The notes under the pieces are model-generated. The model was not told the DNA's origin. It worked only from the letters and a program-made list of their open reading frames with translations, and searched no databases. Positions 1-13,744 of a DNA stretch of 64,000 nucleotides are shown in pieces (the stretch's first letter is position 1; each line of letters opens with the position of its first letter). The position numbers were made by a program, and so were the translations under genes. The DNA comes from Acridotheres tristis (taxonomy: Eukaryota > Chordata > Aves > Passeriformes > Sturnidae), in contig CM072885.1 in NCBI GenBank assembly GCA_037013685.1, positions 23,431,584-23,495,583 on the forward strand, given 5' to 3'.

Positions 1-244
1 AGAAACCCAAAGTTTGCGATGTGCCTCTGCTCCCACCCAGGGGCTTCACCCCTGTCAGTGGAGAGAAGATTGTCTTGGTCAGTAGTAACAATAAGGTAAC
101 ACTGGCGTGAAAGAACTGATCATCACTTCTCTGACACTGGCTGTTTTTTCCAAAACCTAGAGGTCTGGGGATTTGGATTTGGGGAGTGGTAAGGAAAATG
201 GTCTGAAGGATGGAGATACTCCTGCCATCTCTCTGCTGTGCCTT
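1..244. other. no recognisable feature (upstream flank)
   Basis: I see no gene or clear repeat before the CR1 tail. Part of this stretch may be older, unalignable CR1 sequence. The long minus-strand open frame that spans it continues into the CR1 and is non-coding. Confidence 0.4.
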
Positions 245-490
245 GCAACCAGGCATGGAGGGGGACAGACTTTTTAGCAGAGCCTGTTGTGACAGGACAA
301 GGAGCAATGGTTTCAAAATAGGAGAGGGTAGATTCAGACAATATAAAAGGAACGTATAAGGGTGGTGAGACACCTGCATAGGTTGTCCAAAGAGGTGGTG
401 AATGCCCCATCCTTGGAAACAATTCAGGGTCAGGTTGGATGGGGCTCTTGAGTCTCCTGGTCTTCGTGTGGTGGCCTACCCAGGGCAGGA
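245..490 (+). repeat. CR1 LINE 3' fragment, sense
   Basis: The stretch has the order of phrases typical of a bird CR1 3' region: a 'gtgacaggacaagg…aatgg' block near 288-309, 'gagggtagattcaga' near 324-338, then 'ggttgtccaaagaggtggtg' and 'aatgccccatccttgga' near 380-416, followed by 'ggtcaggttggatggggctc'. It lacks the terminal 8-bp repeats, so its 3' end is eroded or truncated. The divergence visible by eye suggests an old copy. It has no coding capacity. Confidence 0.85.
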
Positions 491-2180
491 ATGCTATGGG
501 GGACACACAGTGGTCAGAGGGCACTAAACCATCCCATTGCTGGCAGTGAGGTTTAGCTGATCCGCCCTTCCCTTCTGCTGGGTCTCTATTAAAAAAGATG
601 CCTTAGTTTGAGAGACATGAAATATTAATCTGTTGTGCCATTTATTCTAGTGCAGCTCACCATGCACTGGAATCCCAAAGTGCCCTGAATTTTGTCTTAG
701 CCTTATACAGATCCCTTGAAACTGGCATTTGGCAGTTTTCCTGGTGATTTCAGGGTTTTAGGATTTTTGATGCATGTGCTGCATAAACTTGCCCTTATAT
801 CGGATAACATGAAATTCCATGAGTGAGAACAGATGGATTTTCTTTTGCTCTGCTTTTTCTTTCCAGCTAGGGGAAGATCTGTCAGTCTGATTTTCCTTAC
901 TGCCTTTTCTGTAGCCAGAAAGAGGAAAAGAAATGCCACGAATGATCTCACTAAATAACAACCAGTCTTTCATGGCCTTTGTATCAGGCAGCTCTGTGGA
1001 AAAGGATTTAAAAATCAGCATGTCTGTGAATCTCTCTTTTCTTCTAAATTAACCATATATTGCAATTTCATAAACAATTATTTCAGTCTCTTTACTTCTC
1101 AAACACAGTATTATTTATCATTAAAGACTGCTTTGAATTTAAAACTATTAGGATGCCCCTTATTAGAGTGGCTTACTGCAGCTCCCTTTCTAATGAATTT
1201 TTTGCTTTATGACTTGCTGGCTGAGTTTGGGCTCTTACTTTAAATCACACAATTGATTCAGTGTTCAAAGTCAGTTTATCAGACCGTATCTTCATTAAAT
1301 TGCCTGCCAGCAGAGCAGTCGAGGCAATGAAAAATTAGGATGGAAAACAAAGTAACCTTGTTTTTATAAATGGTCAAACGTTTAGGCTTTGCTTCTGCAA
1401 CCCTTAAACTCAGAAGGGCGGGGAGCTTCTGACGCCAGACCAACAAAGCCAAAAACAATCCTCTGGAGTGGCACTGCTTCCTTCTGGAAGGGGCAATGGG
1501 CAGCCTGGGGCTGTGGCAGCTTCTCTGACGGGTTTGTCACATGGCTGGCTCCCTTTTCCTAATTTTCCAGTGAGATGTCTGCAAATGCCTATGCTGTAAA
1601 TTAGTGGAGTGCACAGGGAAGGTGTCAGGCCCCAGGAAAGCCATTGCTGGTGGCTAACAATTGATGCATGTGAGTCACATTGCCTGTCATATAAAACAAT
1701 GTAGCAGCAAAAAACTTCTTACTTTTACTAAAAAGACACTTTATGAGATATCATAGTTGAAGCGATGATGAAAGACTGGGAGTCAGTAAGTCAGGAATTT
1801 CTCTGAATCCTTCAGGGAGAGATCAGAATGCAGGGATTGAGTTGAAACTTTTAAATGGGTTGAAGCATATTAGTCTTCTCACACGTAAGGCAGAGGTGAA
1901 GATTTAGGTTGTAACATGAGAGAGAAAATAAGTAAGTAAATGTTTTAAGTGCTTTTAGTAAGCAAAAGGTCTTAGATGCCTGAGAAGTAGCATATGTTCT
2001 AGTGAAGGTTGAAAAACATGCTAGTATTTCCTCAGTGGCTCCAAGAACCTAGCTTCAGACATAACAGAGTCAGAGTTAAGGATATTGCTTACCTTTTTCT
2101 ATTAGAACAAGATAGGTGATGAACGTAGCTTATACGTAGTCTGGCGTGCTAAGAAACTAGGATTCTAATAGGTTAAGGAG
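491..2180. other. gene-free upstream DNA, nothing recognised
   Basis: AT-rich unique-looking sequence. Short frames around 700-1020 have no family resemblance. I see no convincing repeat. The segment 1140-1400 has a balanced, low-repeat texture, but nothing specific supports a function. Confidence 0.4.
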
Positions 2181-2514
2181 TAGTGGTCCGAGTCTGGTCT
2201 GATTCTGCGTCTTAGTTTGCTCATAAGTTTCTATAAAAGAAGAGGCTTGGAAAGAGCCATTGCTTTTAGCCATTGCTTTTATGCCACAGCTTCTGCTCTG
2301 CTTTTGCTTTCGCCACTGAAACCAACACCCAAGAAGACAGGAGCTGCCCAGCTCTTCTGGCCATGCTGGGACCACGGGGAGCCTCTGCTTCTGTTTGGGA
2401 CTTCGAGCTAGAACCTAGCATGGACTTTGTTGTCTGTGACTCTGCTTTTGAGACTGATGTGCTTCTACAATAAATAACTTTACAGTAACTATTAACTGCT
2501 TTACTTTTTCACAC
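2181..2514 (+). mobile_element. possible solo LTR (334 bp), weak
   Basis: The segment is richer in GC than its flanks and ends in an LTR-like manner: AATAAA at 2470-2475, then about 40 bases to '…tttttcacac'. The same 6 bases, AAGGAG, directly flank it at 2175-2180 and 2515-2520, as a 6-bp target duplication would. Against this, the termini read TAGTGG…CACAC rather than TG…CA. I treat it as a candidate only. Chance is a real alternative. Confidence 0.35.
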
Positions 2515-2754
2515 AAGGAGAAGAAGCCCAACAGTGTGGGTGGCCTTGAGGCTCCCAGAGGTTCCCCGAAACCTCACAAAAGACATCTTTGGAGAGGACG
2601 AGGTTATGGTGGATACTTCAGGAAAAACATTTGGCTTCTCTTAGCTAGCCTGGTCTTACCTTGGTGAAGCAGAAATCAAGGGACGCCGTAAGGGAGACAT
2701 TTAAAATTGTGCTGGACACAGAGCTGAGGGTGGTTTGTACATGGGAGATCTGGA

Positions 2755-2939
2755 GTCACAGAATCATGGTATCATTTAGGTTGGAAAAGAGCTTTAAGAT
2801 CATGGATGGACTCCAACCATTAACACAGCACTGCCAGCCCACCACAAAACCATGTCCCCAGGTGTCACATCTACATATCCTTTAAATATCTCCAGGGATG
2901 GTGACCCAGCCGCTTTCTTGGGTAGCCTGTTCCTACAGT
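2755..2939 (-). repeat. CR1 LINE 3' end, inverted
   Basis: On the minus strand this is the canonical CR1 tail. On the + strand it opens with 'gagtcacagaatcatgg', then reads 'ttaggttggaaaagagctttaagatcat', 'ccaccacaaaaccatgtcccc', 'tttaaatatctccagggatggtgac' and '…agcctgttcc' in the order seen in bird CR1 elements. The 3' terminus, with its remnant of the 8-bp ATTCTATG-type repeat, is preserved. The 5' end is truncated, as is usual. No coding capacity remains. Confidence 0.92.
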
Positions 2940-5900
2940 CAAGGGCAAAAGCTCACTAGCCCAGGGATCAGACAAACATCTCATCACCTTGATAACCAAA
3001 TTTATCTGCTTTTATTTTTCAGTGCATCGGTCACAGCAGCTCAGCTGGGCCAAGCTTAGTATTGTGCATACCTCAGTAGTTTGTAGGCAAGGACAGAATC
3101 TGACCCTTTAACAGAAGAAAATGCCATTGTGTAAAATCTCTTGGTACTTATGGATTAAGAATTACCATGGTAAGTCCTTCCTGAATGTGCAAGTGCTTAA
3201 TTTGGGTACTTGGACAAAAAAAAGCCTTGCACTGTGATGCAGTATAAACTTAAAAATTCTTGACTGCATGATGCTGCCAAAACAATTTGTAATTGGCCAG
3301 CAGAACAAAGAGTTAAATAAGTAACTGGGAAAAATCCCAATTTTGAAAGAAATATCTCATTTTGCATCTTCTTCTCAGAGAAAATTATTCATATTAAATA
3401 TACATCAGATCCTTATACAAGCTTTAGTCACTTTTTAAAATACAAATATGAAGCGTTTTCCCTTCAAGTTTTTGTTCTGGAAGTGCTAAAAATTTACGTC
3501 AAAGCAAAGCAGCTTGACATTGAGCAAGGGAAACACAACTTGCTCTAGCTTCTCATAAAACTACAGTAACACAGACCAAATTTTGGTTTTAAAAAGGTAC
3601 TGCAGCCTCACTTTGAGTCAACTTTTTGTGACTACTAACAGAACCTGATTCTATAACCAATGAACATTGCTGCACTTTACAATAATCACACGAATAACTT
3701 CACAGGATCAAGTTATATTATCTGAAAAATAGTTCTTAATTTTAAAAATACTTTAGAGTGATTTGTCACGTGCAGCTTTTCCAACATTGTGCATTGCATC
3801 TTGGATATTGCTTTTGAATAACCTGATGCTCACTATGAAGCAGAGTTTTCTGCCAGACACATTTTCCATAACGCTATGGAAAATCCTGTGGCTCCACAAT
3901 GGCACATTCATGTTTTTTAAAAAAAGAATGCACTGAATTGTGTCAGAGAAACCAAGACATTAAGAAAGAATGGCAGTTGCTGTTAATTGTAGAAGTGTTT
4001 CAGAATGAAACATTTTGGGTAACTTGGAAGAATCTTGAACTTCAGTATGTTCTGCATTGAGTACCATGAAATAATATTTCAATTATTCTAATTGTAAACA
4101 GAAAGTTTTCTTAGTGGAAAATTTAATTTCTGCAAAAGTTGTTTTTATATTAGGAAAGGAGCCAACTGATTAATGCCAAAAAGATTTTTAATCAACTGTT
4201 CAGTACAGGGTCCATATGGCACAAAATAAGACCTGTATTCTTTGATCTTATTTGGGTTTCATCAGAAAGAAGGAAACACATGATCAAGACTACTCTGAAC
4301 TGTAATTAAATGCTGTCCTCCTGTTGACCCAGTTACTAAAAGCTACTTCTTCATGTGAGCTGGAAAATCGAAGTAAGGTTGGTATGACAAAGTAGTGCAT
4401 CTGGGTTTGGAAACCAGCATGTAGTAACTGTGCTGCTCTAATGGGCCAAAAGAGTCAAAAGTGCATTAATTGCCACTTTGATGGTGCTTGATGAAAAATA
4501 CATACCTGCAAAATCAGAAAGGATTGTAATGAATTACTTTTAATTGGAACCTTAGATCTTTGGGTGTTGCTTTAATATTTTCTGTGGCACAAATAAACAA
4601 AGATCTAGATGAAATAATCTGAATAACTTTGTCTTCTATCTGAGAAGCAGATAACAAGCCTTGCATTACCTGGCAGGGCATGAAATTCCTTGAGGGGTGC
4701 CATCTTGTAGAAGAAGGCAGGGTTTTTTTTAAAAAGGAGGTGTTTGGTGACCAATTTCTGGAGAGTAAGAAGGTGGAGATCTGGCCTGGAGCTGGGTGGA
4801 ACAAAGCTGAAGCTGCCTGCCCAGAAGTTGAGGACTGGGAGGGGTGGAATGTTGAAAAATGCTGAGGAAGAGAATTGCTTGCAGGCCTTGCTGTTAGCAA
4901 GACTTAGATTTTTATAATTTTCTGATTAGTTTTTAGAGTAAATCTGGTGTTTAGATACTCCTCTGAAGGCTCTGTGAGTAACTTGCTTTATCACATCCTC
5001 CATGAACAAGAAAACTACCCTGGGGCACCCTTGGGCTGTGCAGAAGCTGCAGGTAAGATATGGATGAGCCTGCTTTCTAGGTCAGGCAAATGAAATACAT
5101 CAAATTGGTGGCTACAGAGCATTTACTTGGCTTAGGAACTGAGAGCCTTGGATCTGAAGGACACAGCACTCATGAACAGCCACCCACATTATCACAAGAC
5201 ACAAGAAAAGGGAAGTCTGGGCTCAGCACTCAACTTTTGCACATGAAGCTTACCCAGGGCTTTACCAATTGGATTAAAGTTTATTAATTCTGCTAAGAAA
5301 TAGTGGGATAGATGATAAATGGAGGAAGAGACAGGAGATGACAAAGAACTATTAAACTATGAAAACCTGCAGATCATTATATGAGTGCCTGTTCTGGATT
5401 TAAACGTGTTAATATAAATTAATTATGAACTTGAAATCAAAGGGAAAAGTAGAGTATTTATGGACGGGGTACAAAGTAGCAGAATCTAAAAATAAAATAG
5501 TTTGGGCTGAATAAGAGAAAAAATGGGGCCAAAAAACTTCCTGTCATTTCTCTCCAGCTTCCATGTGTTGATGATAATTTGTCTGAGTTTGTTCTCCAGT
5601 GCTGCAAAATATTATGAGATCAAAAAGGCTGACCCATATGGAAATTTCTGCTGGAAAATAAAAGCTATTCCTGCTGCTTTTCTGACATGAGTGAGGTCTG
5701 ATAACAATGCAAATCATAGGAGTATAGGAAAATGCAGCTGAAAAAATTGTTTTAAAATAACTTCTTCCTTTTCCAAGGAGACTTTCAAATATACATACAC
5801 CCTTCTGTCTGGGCACAGACACCAGGATACAGGTCTTTGTGGGCAATAAAATTCCAGGAAAAAAGGCTGATGGAATTTTTTAGGATTCTGTCTTTTAAAA

Positions 5901-8900
5901 AAGGGTATACATGATGCATCCCCCCAAGAAAAAAATCTGAAACATTCCAGTTGAAATATGCTGAAAGAAACCCGAATAAAATATCTACCCCTAGCCTAAG
6001 TTTTAGACTCTGAAAAGATTTAAAGATATACAGACATTAAATGGAAGCAAAACTGTCCTTTGTATCTGGGGCAATTAACTTGACGTTGTACTGTAATGAG
6101 ACACTACTTGGATCTTCATACCTGGTAATGTGATTTAAATTTCAGTAAGATTTGTAATACCAAAAATTACAAATAATCACCACTTTTAAACAACAACATT
6201 CTAAAGTTGCAAGACTCAGTGGGGATATAAAGAATCTCTAGTATGTACCTGAAAAATCTGGAATAATTTTTAAGTTGAAAAAAATATTTGTCCTGTGATT
6301 GGAGATGAACATTATCATCTTTCCTGGGCAAGTATAATTTGAAGAGTCTTTTCTGAATACTTGCTTAAGAGGCACTGAGGTAACCAGTGCCTCTATAGCC
6401 AGTAAAAACACTTCATTATTGTAGCTGAAGAAACAAATTTCTCTTCCAGCAATACTAATTTCTTACACTACCTATCTGTCAAGATGGTTCTGGTAATTAT
6501 AGTCCCTTATCAGAATGGAAATCAGGTCTCTTGTTGATCAAATTCCTAATATATCTTTGGCACTGACTGGGATGTGAGCTGGAAGGAAATTAAATTCTGA
6601 TGCTTAAGGCAATACTTTGATATAAGCCTGTATTAAATTCCTTGTTGTCACCTTTAGAAATAATGTGAAGAAAATGACTGGTTGTACATGAGTGGTCCAT
6701 TCTTTATTCTTCTTCTTATTTCTGTGCATTTCCTCACTTTATATGATTTGACTACCAAATTCTGAGTGCAGCCAGCTTTTGGAAAAAAAAAATCTAATTT
6801 TTCCTCCTACCCCTGATGAGGAAGAAAAATGACAGATATGAAAATGTCATCATTTCATTACATTCCATGACTGTCCATCAGTCTATGGACTCCTTGTGAA
6901 ATTTAATCCTGCACATTAAAAAATGCTGCAAACAATGGAAAAGCTCACAATTTCACCAGAGACCAGATACCCAGCTCACAGGAGGTCTAATGCATCATGT
7001 TCTCTATTTTTTCCCTCATTTGTATAAATTTCTATTGTTCTCATGTCTCTACTCCTCCAACTTAAAAAGTTTGAACTTTCTTTACAATTCAAAATACGTA
7101 GATTTTCTTTAAGGGAAAAGTAGAATTATTTTTGCATGTTTGATGTTCTCATGGAAATAATCAATATCAATTACTCTAATATAATTTTCCATTTCTGAGT
7201 ATCTAGTTTTTGTAAATAGTCATTCAGATGAAATAGAAGACAAACAGCTCTACCATAGACATATATCCCATTTGATGTGTTGTCTTTCTACTACAGCCAC
7301 TGGTAGTAAAAAAAAGCCATGAAACCAATCTTGGATTCATATTTTTTCCAAGATACTTCTCCAATTTCCAGCAATTTTTAGTTTAGAAGTTTTCTCATCT
7401 AGAAACTGTGTCTACATATTGTTGTTTAACTGTCCTTGACAGACCTTTCCTCTAGGAACCCATCTAGTAGCTTTTTAGAAGAATTTATTTATACTTTGGG
7501 CATCCAAACAAATCAGGATATTATAAAATAACAGGATGTTATGTCCTGCAATGCAATTAGGCACTACATGTGCATGTGCTTTATTTTCATTTGTCTTTGA
7601 CTTGCTGCCTGATGATTTCATTGAGTGCCTCATAGTTCTAGTCTCAGAAAAAATAATGACTAATCATTCCCTCACTACCTGCTCCACATCAGATATGTTT
7701 TTCTAGACCTCTATTGCATCCTCAGTTAATGACTTTTTTTCAAAATGAGGAAACCAAATATTTTTGCGTTCTTCTACAGCAGAGATGGGTCAGAAATAGG
7801 AAACATTCTGACTCTCCCTATCAGTATCCTCTCTAGTTGTAACATCTCCTTTTTTCAGTGGCCAGAGTCTCTCAGAAGACTGGGTACACTATAGCCTTAT
7901 AGAGTATCAAAAGATAGTTTACATTCCCTTCCTGGTCCTCTTGCTGGTCAGGGGTTAGAAAGCTTCATCTTGCAAAGTGTAGCCTGTAATGACGTAGGAG
8001 AATGGCTGGTGAAAAAAGCTGACATGAGAACTCGTTGTTTGGAACATAGAATTAAGGTCACTTCACCATGTGCACTGTTCTGCATTCATCTGCACTGCTT
8101 TTCTCTTGCTGCTTTGTTAGCTGGGCAGTCCTAGCAGATCTTTCTGTAACTCCTGGCTAGCAAGTTAAATGCTGTCCCTCTGAAGCACTGGCCCTTCTGG
8201 ATAAAAAAACTCAAACCCAGAAGTGATAGAGATTTAAATGCCACATCTCTTTTAAGGTTTTTTTGCTCCCCTTCTGTTTGCTTCCAATTGTTCAGCACCC
8301 TGGAGTGAAACAAAAATAAACATAAGAATTCTTTTTTTCCCCAACTTACTTTGCCTTCCAAATTTTCAGACAAACCATTTCCTTCAGTTATAAACTGAAG
8401 GCAGAGACTACAGGTCAGTTCCCTGATCTACTTGGGGAGTCTCCATGAGCAAAATTTTCAAGACCAGGCTATAAGGACAGCTGCAAGGAATGGCAGAATA
8501 ACTGCTGGGAGTGAGAGGTCTGTCTGAGAACTCCTCTGATGCTGCAGCTAGAACAGCCTAAGACATGGGACCGATTTGTTCACAATGAGTCCTTGCTGAC
8601 CTTGGCATATTTCATCATACAGAGTGAACAATAATTGGTCTCATTGGTATATAGCTCTTTTATATGTGTTTTAAGGATGGAGGTACATCACGTGTATTGT
8701 ATCAGTGCTCTGTTAGTACATGGCAGCTGAACCCAGCAGCAATGACAATATTATTTAGATTAGACTTTATATATAGACATGCTGTGAATTTTCACTTTAT
8801 TAATTTCACTTTGCAGGACTTCTTGTCTTCTATGCAGTATAAATATGAAATTAAATCATGCAAAGAAGTGTAGCTTTTGTTGTACAACTTCGTAGTATCA

Positions 8901-10926
8901 GTGGTATGGGGGGCAGGAGAAACACGAGGAAAGCAGAGAATAGAAAGGGGAATGGAGGGAGGGCAAAAAGGAGTATGCAGAACAGAATGCTACATGGTGT
9001 TAAAGGGGGATTTAAGAAAAGCAAAGCTACTCAAAAACCAAAAAAGATTTTTTTAAACTCCCAGGGAACCAATTGAAGCTTCTTGGGAACTACTGACATA
9101 GACATGTGTGAGGAAGAACAGAGAGCAGAAATGTAAAGCATCCATGCCTATGGCAAATAATTCTTACAGGGCATGAGCTGGCCCTGCCTGCTGCTCCCTG
9201 CTGTTCAGAAATGTCTGCAACTGATGCAGTGGGAAGTGCAGGAACACATCTGGAGTGCACCACAGAAATCTGCCTGTTTGAGAGACCAAACACCCTGGGC
9301 ACTGCACAGCTCTGCTGTCCCTGCGTGCCAGTGTGGAGCTGTGTTAGTGGTTAAGATGATGAAATAGTCTGTGGAGCAGGTAAATGTGATTTTTCACATG
9401 TATTGGCAGGTCTGCAACACTCAGTATGAAGGATTGTTTAGAGACACACTCATTTATTTCAGATCTTATTCTTAACTCAAAGAATAAACACCACTAATTC
9501 AGAGCCATTCACTGAAAACATAAGGTCTGCGTGATGTGCAGAAAATGAAACAAAAGACTGCAGAGACCTTTATCTTTAAAGGCTTTTTAAAATTTGTACT
9601 GACAGTCGGTACCTCATGCTCCAAAGATTGAAGTATTTATTCACGCAGAGGTTAGCTGCAGTCAGAGGAAGCAGTTTAGCCATGCTCAGACTAATCCAGA
9701 ATTGGGACAGGCTGTCAGTTTAGGTGAGAGTGTGTCTGGGGAGCTGTGCCTCGGGCATTGCCTGATCCCAGCGTCCCAGCATCCCCATCCTCCCGGCTCT
9801 CTGAGGCAACCTGGCAGCTTGTGATGCTGTGCACTGAACAGGGACAGGGAAGTAATCCACCAGCAAATTCTGGGTACCTGTAATACATTTTGCTTTTCTC
9901 TTTAAGAAGATCACTGGTTAGAGGAGTCAGGAGTCTCAGAGCAGCTAATGTAACCCCTACCTACATTTATTGTATCCAATGATTACAACCACAGCTTATT
10001 AATAGCAGTAATTGAAAAGAAACTTTGCTTAATAGTGAAGTTTCTTTTCCCCTTTGGCCGTCAACAGCTTTGCTGTATATAATCTCATTTTTCAACATAA
10101 TTTCATCTATTAGGCTGGCTATAAGAAGTTTTTTACTTAACTTTTTAGTGCTTAGTCACCCAAGTAAGTTTTCTCCTGATATTTTTGTTCAAGTCTTGTT
10201 AAGGGAACTGAAAGAAACCCCCCGTTCTGTTCTGTTACCAATTTTCATAGCTGTTGTTGTTTTCTGCCTTGTTAAATACCAGTAAAGAACTGTTATTTCA
10301 CATCCCCATATCTCCTGCCTGAAAGCGTCTGATTTGGACCTAAAATAATTAAAAGGGGGGAGGTGCATTCTGCATTGCAGAAAAGGGGCTTTTGCCTTTC
10401 CTTAAACCATACCTGTCTTTTCAAACCAAGACACTCCTCTACCAAGACAGCAGAATCTGGAGCACACATAGACCCAGACTAAAGAGAGGAGGGGCACAGG
10501 GGAGCAGGCAGCTGGCTTGTCATCCCTAGCAGCTGCTTTCCTGACATCCATTTCCCATGAGTATGGCAGCAGCAAGGGACTGTTGGCTGTGTTTTCCGAA
10601 GGGACAGGAAGGGAGGACCCGTTTCACTCTGGGTTCATATCCCCAGACATTACTGACAAGGATCAGATGGCAGATTGCCATCTCGGAGGACAACTCCCTT
10701 CACCCTCAGTTCTGTCTCTGATCTACCCACAGTTCTCAGCCAGCCACTGAAATCTCCCACATTTCCAATACACTTACTGATTTTCTTTTTTTCTTATTGT
10801 CATATTGACAAAGACATCCTTCATCCTTCCATCCCTATTTCTCTTCCCTCCCCCATTTTTCTAGTTCCCATCTATCACAGGTGGAAGAGAAATACCAATG
10901 CGATACTGTCAAGCTCAACCTACGTA
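2940..10926. other. 8 kb gene-free upstream DNA
   Basis: AT-rich sequence with no recognisable gene, repeat family or RNA gene. A purine-rich, G-rich tract occurs around 8908-8975. The short frames (for example around 4514-4900, 8131-8373 and 10025-10285) show neither splice context nor family resemblance. The 86-residue frame at 10025-10285 is hydrophobic only because it is T-rich. Confidence 0.45.
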
Positions 10927-11533
10927 GTTCCCTGTTGAGAAGGACGAGAATTTAATGGAAGAGTTTTTCAGATATACAGAAGGTTCTGTAGGAATGAAAG
11001 CAAGTTTTGATGTAGAATAAAAGAATTGTTGAGCCAGTCTTACTGGGTAACTAGAAGGCAGAGCCAAGTGAGTTGGAAGGGGTCTTTAGGGCTTAGAGCA
11101 AAGGATAAATCCATCTCAAACAAAAGATGTTTTTACCAAACAAAAGGATTTTCATAGGCAAACAAGAAAGCCAGTGTTGCAAGTAGAGAAAAGATCTCAG
11201 AAATTTCCACTGCAGAACAAGTCCCAAAATTTAACATGTAACTACCAACTCTGATGATTGGCTAATCACTAACATAATATGGTAATTTTAGCGGTTTTGA
11301 TATGTCATATGTAAATGTAAAAGGTATTGTCATAAAGGTATGGAAGTCATGTATTGCTCTGTAATGAAAACTATATCATTCATTTTAACCAGAAATAGAA
11401 TCAGGCTTCAGGACACATGGCTTGCCCACGGCTCACCCATGACCCTCAACTGCTGTAACCTCTTCTATGCAATAAACAGCATTTTAGGAGCTGGCTGAAA
11501 CCTCCGTCTCTCCATCAGGCTCTTACAGTTCCC
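10927..11533 (+). mobile_element. solo LTR of an endogenous retrovirus, with 6-bp target duplication
   Basis: The LTR occupies 10933-11527 (595 bp), begins TGTTGAGAAG and ends CTCTTACA (TG…CA termini). It is flanked by perfect direct repeats GTTCCC at 10927-10932 and 11528-11533. A poly(A) signal AATAAA at 11471-11476 lies about 50 bp before the end, which sets the sense orientation and gives a short U5. No gag, pol or env sequence adjoins it, so it is a solo LTR left by recombination between two LTRs. A 6-bp duplication is typical of ERVK/ERV2-class (beta/alpha-like) elements; that class call is inference. The intact duplication suggests a comparatively recent insertion. Confidence 0.88.
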
Positions 11534-13744
11534 CAAGGCTGCACAGGGAAAAACTGCACATACAGGGCTTACACATGAGAATTAACCTTGATCTTCACCA
11601 TGCACAGTGAGTTGGCACAGCCAGTCCTGGAGGAAATTGGTCTGCCCAATCTGTCTCTGTGTTGGGTGATGGGTAGCACCTCAGTGCCAACATGTGATGG
11701 TTCCACCTGGAGAGATCTGCTTCCACAAGATGTTGGATGTTTTCAGAGCAATGCTTCCCCCCAGTCTCTGTTATTCTGCACTACTAAGGGACTTCTAGCT
11801 GGATGTCAACATAGGCCACCAGCAAGTCTCTCTATGATACCACCTTCCCAGCAGTTTCAGATACTGTTTTCCAGTGTCTTTTTGATCCATGGCCCATTCC
11901 AAGGCTCATCTCACTATATTTGTGTTTTCCTATCAACCACAGCTCATGATGCTCAGTAACTCAGCCCCCAATCAAGGCAAAGTCATGATTCTCCTGTAAT
12001 ATCATTATTTATAAACAAGTGTATAAATAAATATGTGTATGTGGCTGTTTAAGTCTTGTTTTATATTTACTTAACACCACATCTCAACTGCTTTTTGTAA
12101 AAGACAATGAAAAAAATATTCTGTTTGCCATTTTCTTTGGAAAACCTTACAGTGTATTTTTGTGCATGTCTGTTCCAGCTTTCCATGGATTGGTGCCTGA
12201 AGATGCCAGTTAAGGGCCACAGAAGTCATTCAAAAGACTTGACTGCCCTGACCATTCCTGTGTTCAAAACAATTCCCTCATCCTGCTAATTCACTTTCAA
12301 GACATGTTTCTACTCTGACATGACTCTCTCTCTTGCAGAGAGAATCTGTGACAAGTTTGCAAATCAAGCTTTCCCTTTGCATCTCTCAGTAAATTGTCAA
12401 ATCCCTTAAAATGTAGCAACTGCCATTTTCTCACAATATTAAGAGGAGGGATTGCTCTTAAAGAAAAGTAAGAAGGAGAGGAGGGTTAGTACTTGATGTT
12501 TTCCTTTTAGCTAGGCACTTGTGTTGTCCTCTCCATGGTGGTGAGTCTTTTATGGAAGGTGTTTCCTCTTTCTTCGGTTGTCTGTCAGTGACAGCTTTGA
12601 GTGATCTGCAGCTGACAGAACAGCAGTTGTCAGTCAGGAAGAAGCAGGAAGGCAATCAGGTGCCCACACTTATTTTTCTATGGTTGTACTGAATGCTCCA
12701 GACTACCATCTTTCTTACAGGGAAGTTGATGTCCCTGTGTTTGCAGACATTGTTCCATTCATATCCCGTAGATAAACGTGATGATAGCGGCTGCCTGTGT
12801 TCTCAGACAGATTGAAAGGCAGAAAGATTAATGAACTTATTAATTTTAAAAGGAATAATAAATGGTAGTTGTCAGGCATCAATGTTATGTAATATTAAAA
12901 TATATTACCTCTGCTCATCAAAGCAGGCAAGAGTGAGAGGTGATCAGAGATGATGTCAGTGAGCTGTTCTGCAGGACTGTGCAGCCTGGTACCACAGCTA
13001 TTGTATAAGCTTCGTGTGGACTTTCCTTGCAGCCAGGTTTTCACAAGCTATTCTCACTCGTGTATTCAATGTAGGACATCAGGGAGCAGCTGCCTTGCAT
13101 GTTGTCCTATATAACTGAGTTGCTTCAACTTTTCACAAGCCTATTTTGGGACTTGCCAAGAGCTGAGCAGGACAGCTCTGTTCTTGTAATGTCCCCTTCC
13201 ACAAGCAGAGCTACTCTCTCTTCCATCTTCTCGCATGCAACCCACACTCACATTTGTCTCTCACAGCCTGTTTCTGAAGTTTTTCCACACAGCATCTCCA
13301 GCAGCTCATAAGTGGGAGCAGTAGCAGGTGGGTTCCTTGCATCAAAGGAATTACTATCTGTTATTTCTCTTCTCAATTTTGTGCATTGCTGGAAAGAATT
13401 TGACTGTTTCTCCTATTCTTCCTTGATCCTCTGCTGCCCAGCTGGGCAAACAAAGGTAGGCAAATAGCAGCATCCCTCTTGGCTCTTCCCCTGCTTGTAC
13501 TAGGAACTGCTGTGAGCAAGGGTAGCACTCAGCACCCAAAGGTGGCTCTATCCCCATTTCATATACTCCCCATGCCAAGCTCCATCTGCTGTGCCTTCAG
13601 CAACTCCTGTTCATTGAGAGGGAATAAAAAAAGCCTAGCAAGACAACTTCACAGAAACTCCCAATTAACTTCACCCCCCCCTCCCAAATGGTAGCACATA
13701 TCAGGAAAGGCTCTGGCACTATAGGATTGGCTTCCTCTCATCTT

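Noticed and set aside
123..524. 133-codon minus-strand open frame
   Set aside because: Runs antisense through the CR1 3' fragment at 245-490, so it is a shadow of repeat DNA.
4514..4900. 128-codon minus-strand open frame
   Set aside because: No splice context, no recognised family, and length within what this composition gives by chance.
11588..11959. 123-codon plus-strand open frame just after the solo LTR
   Set aside because: Starts outside the LTR, does not resemble gag/pol/env or any known family, and lacks promoter or splice support.
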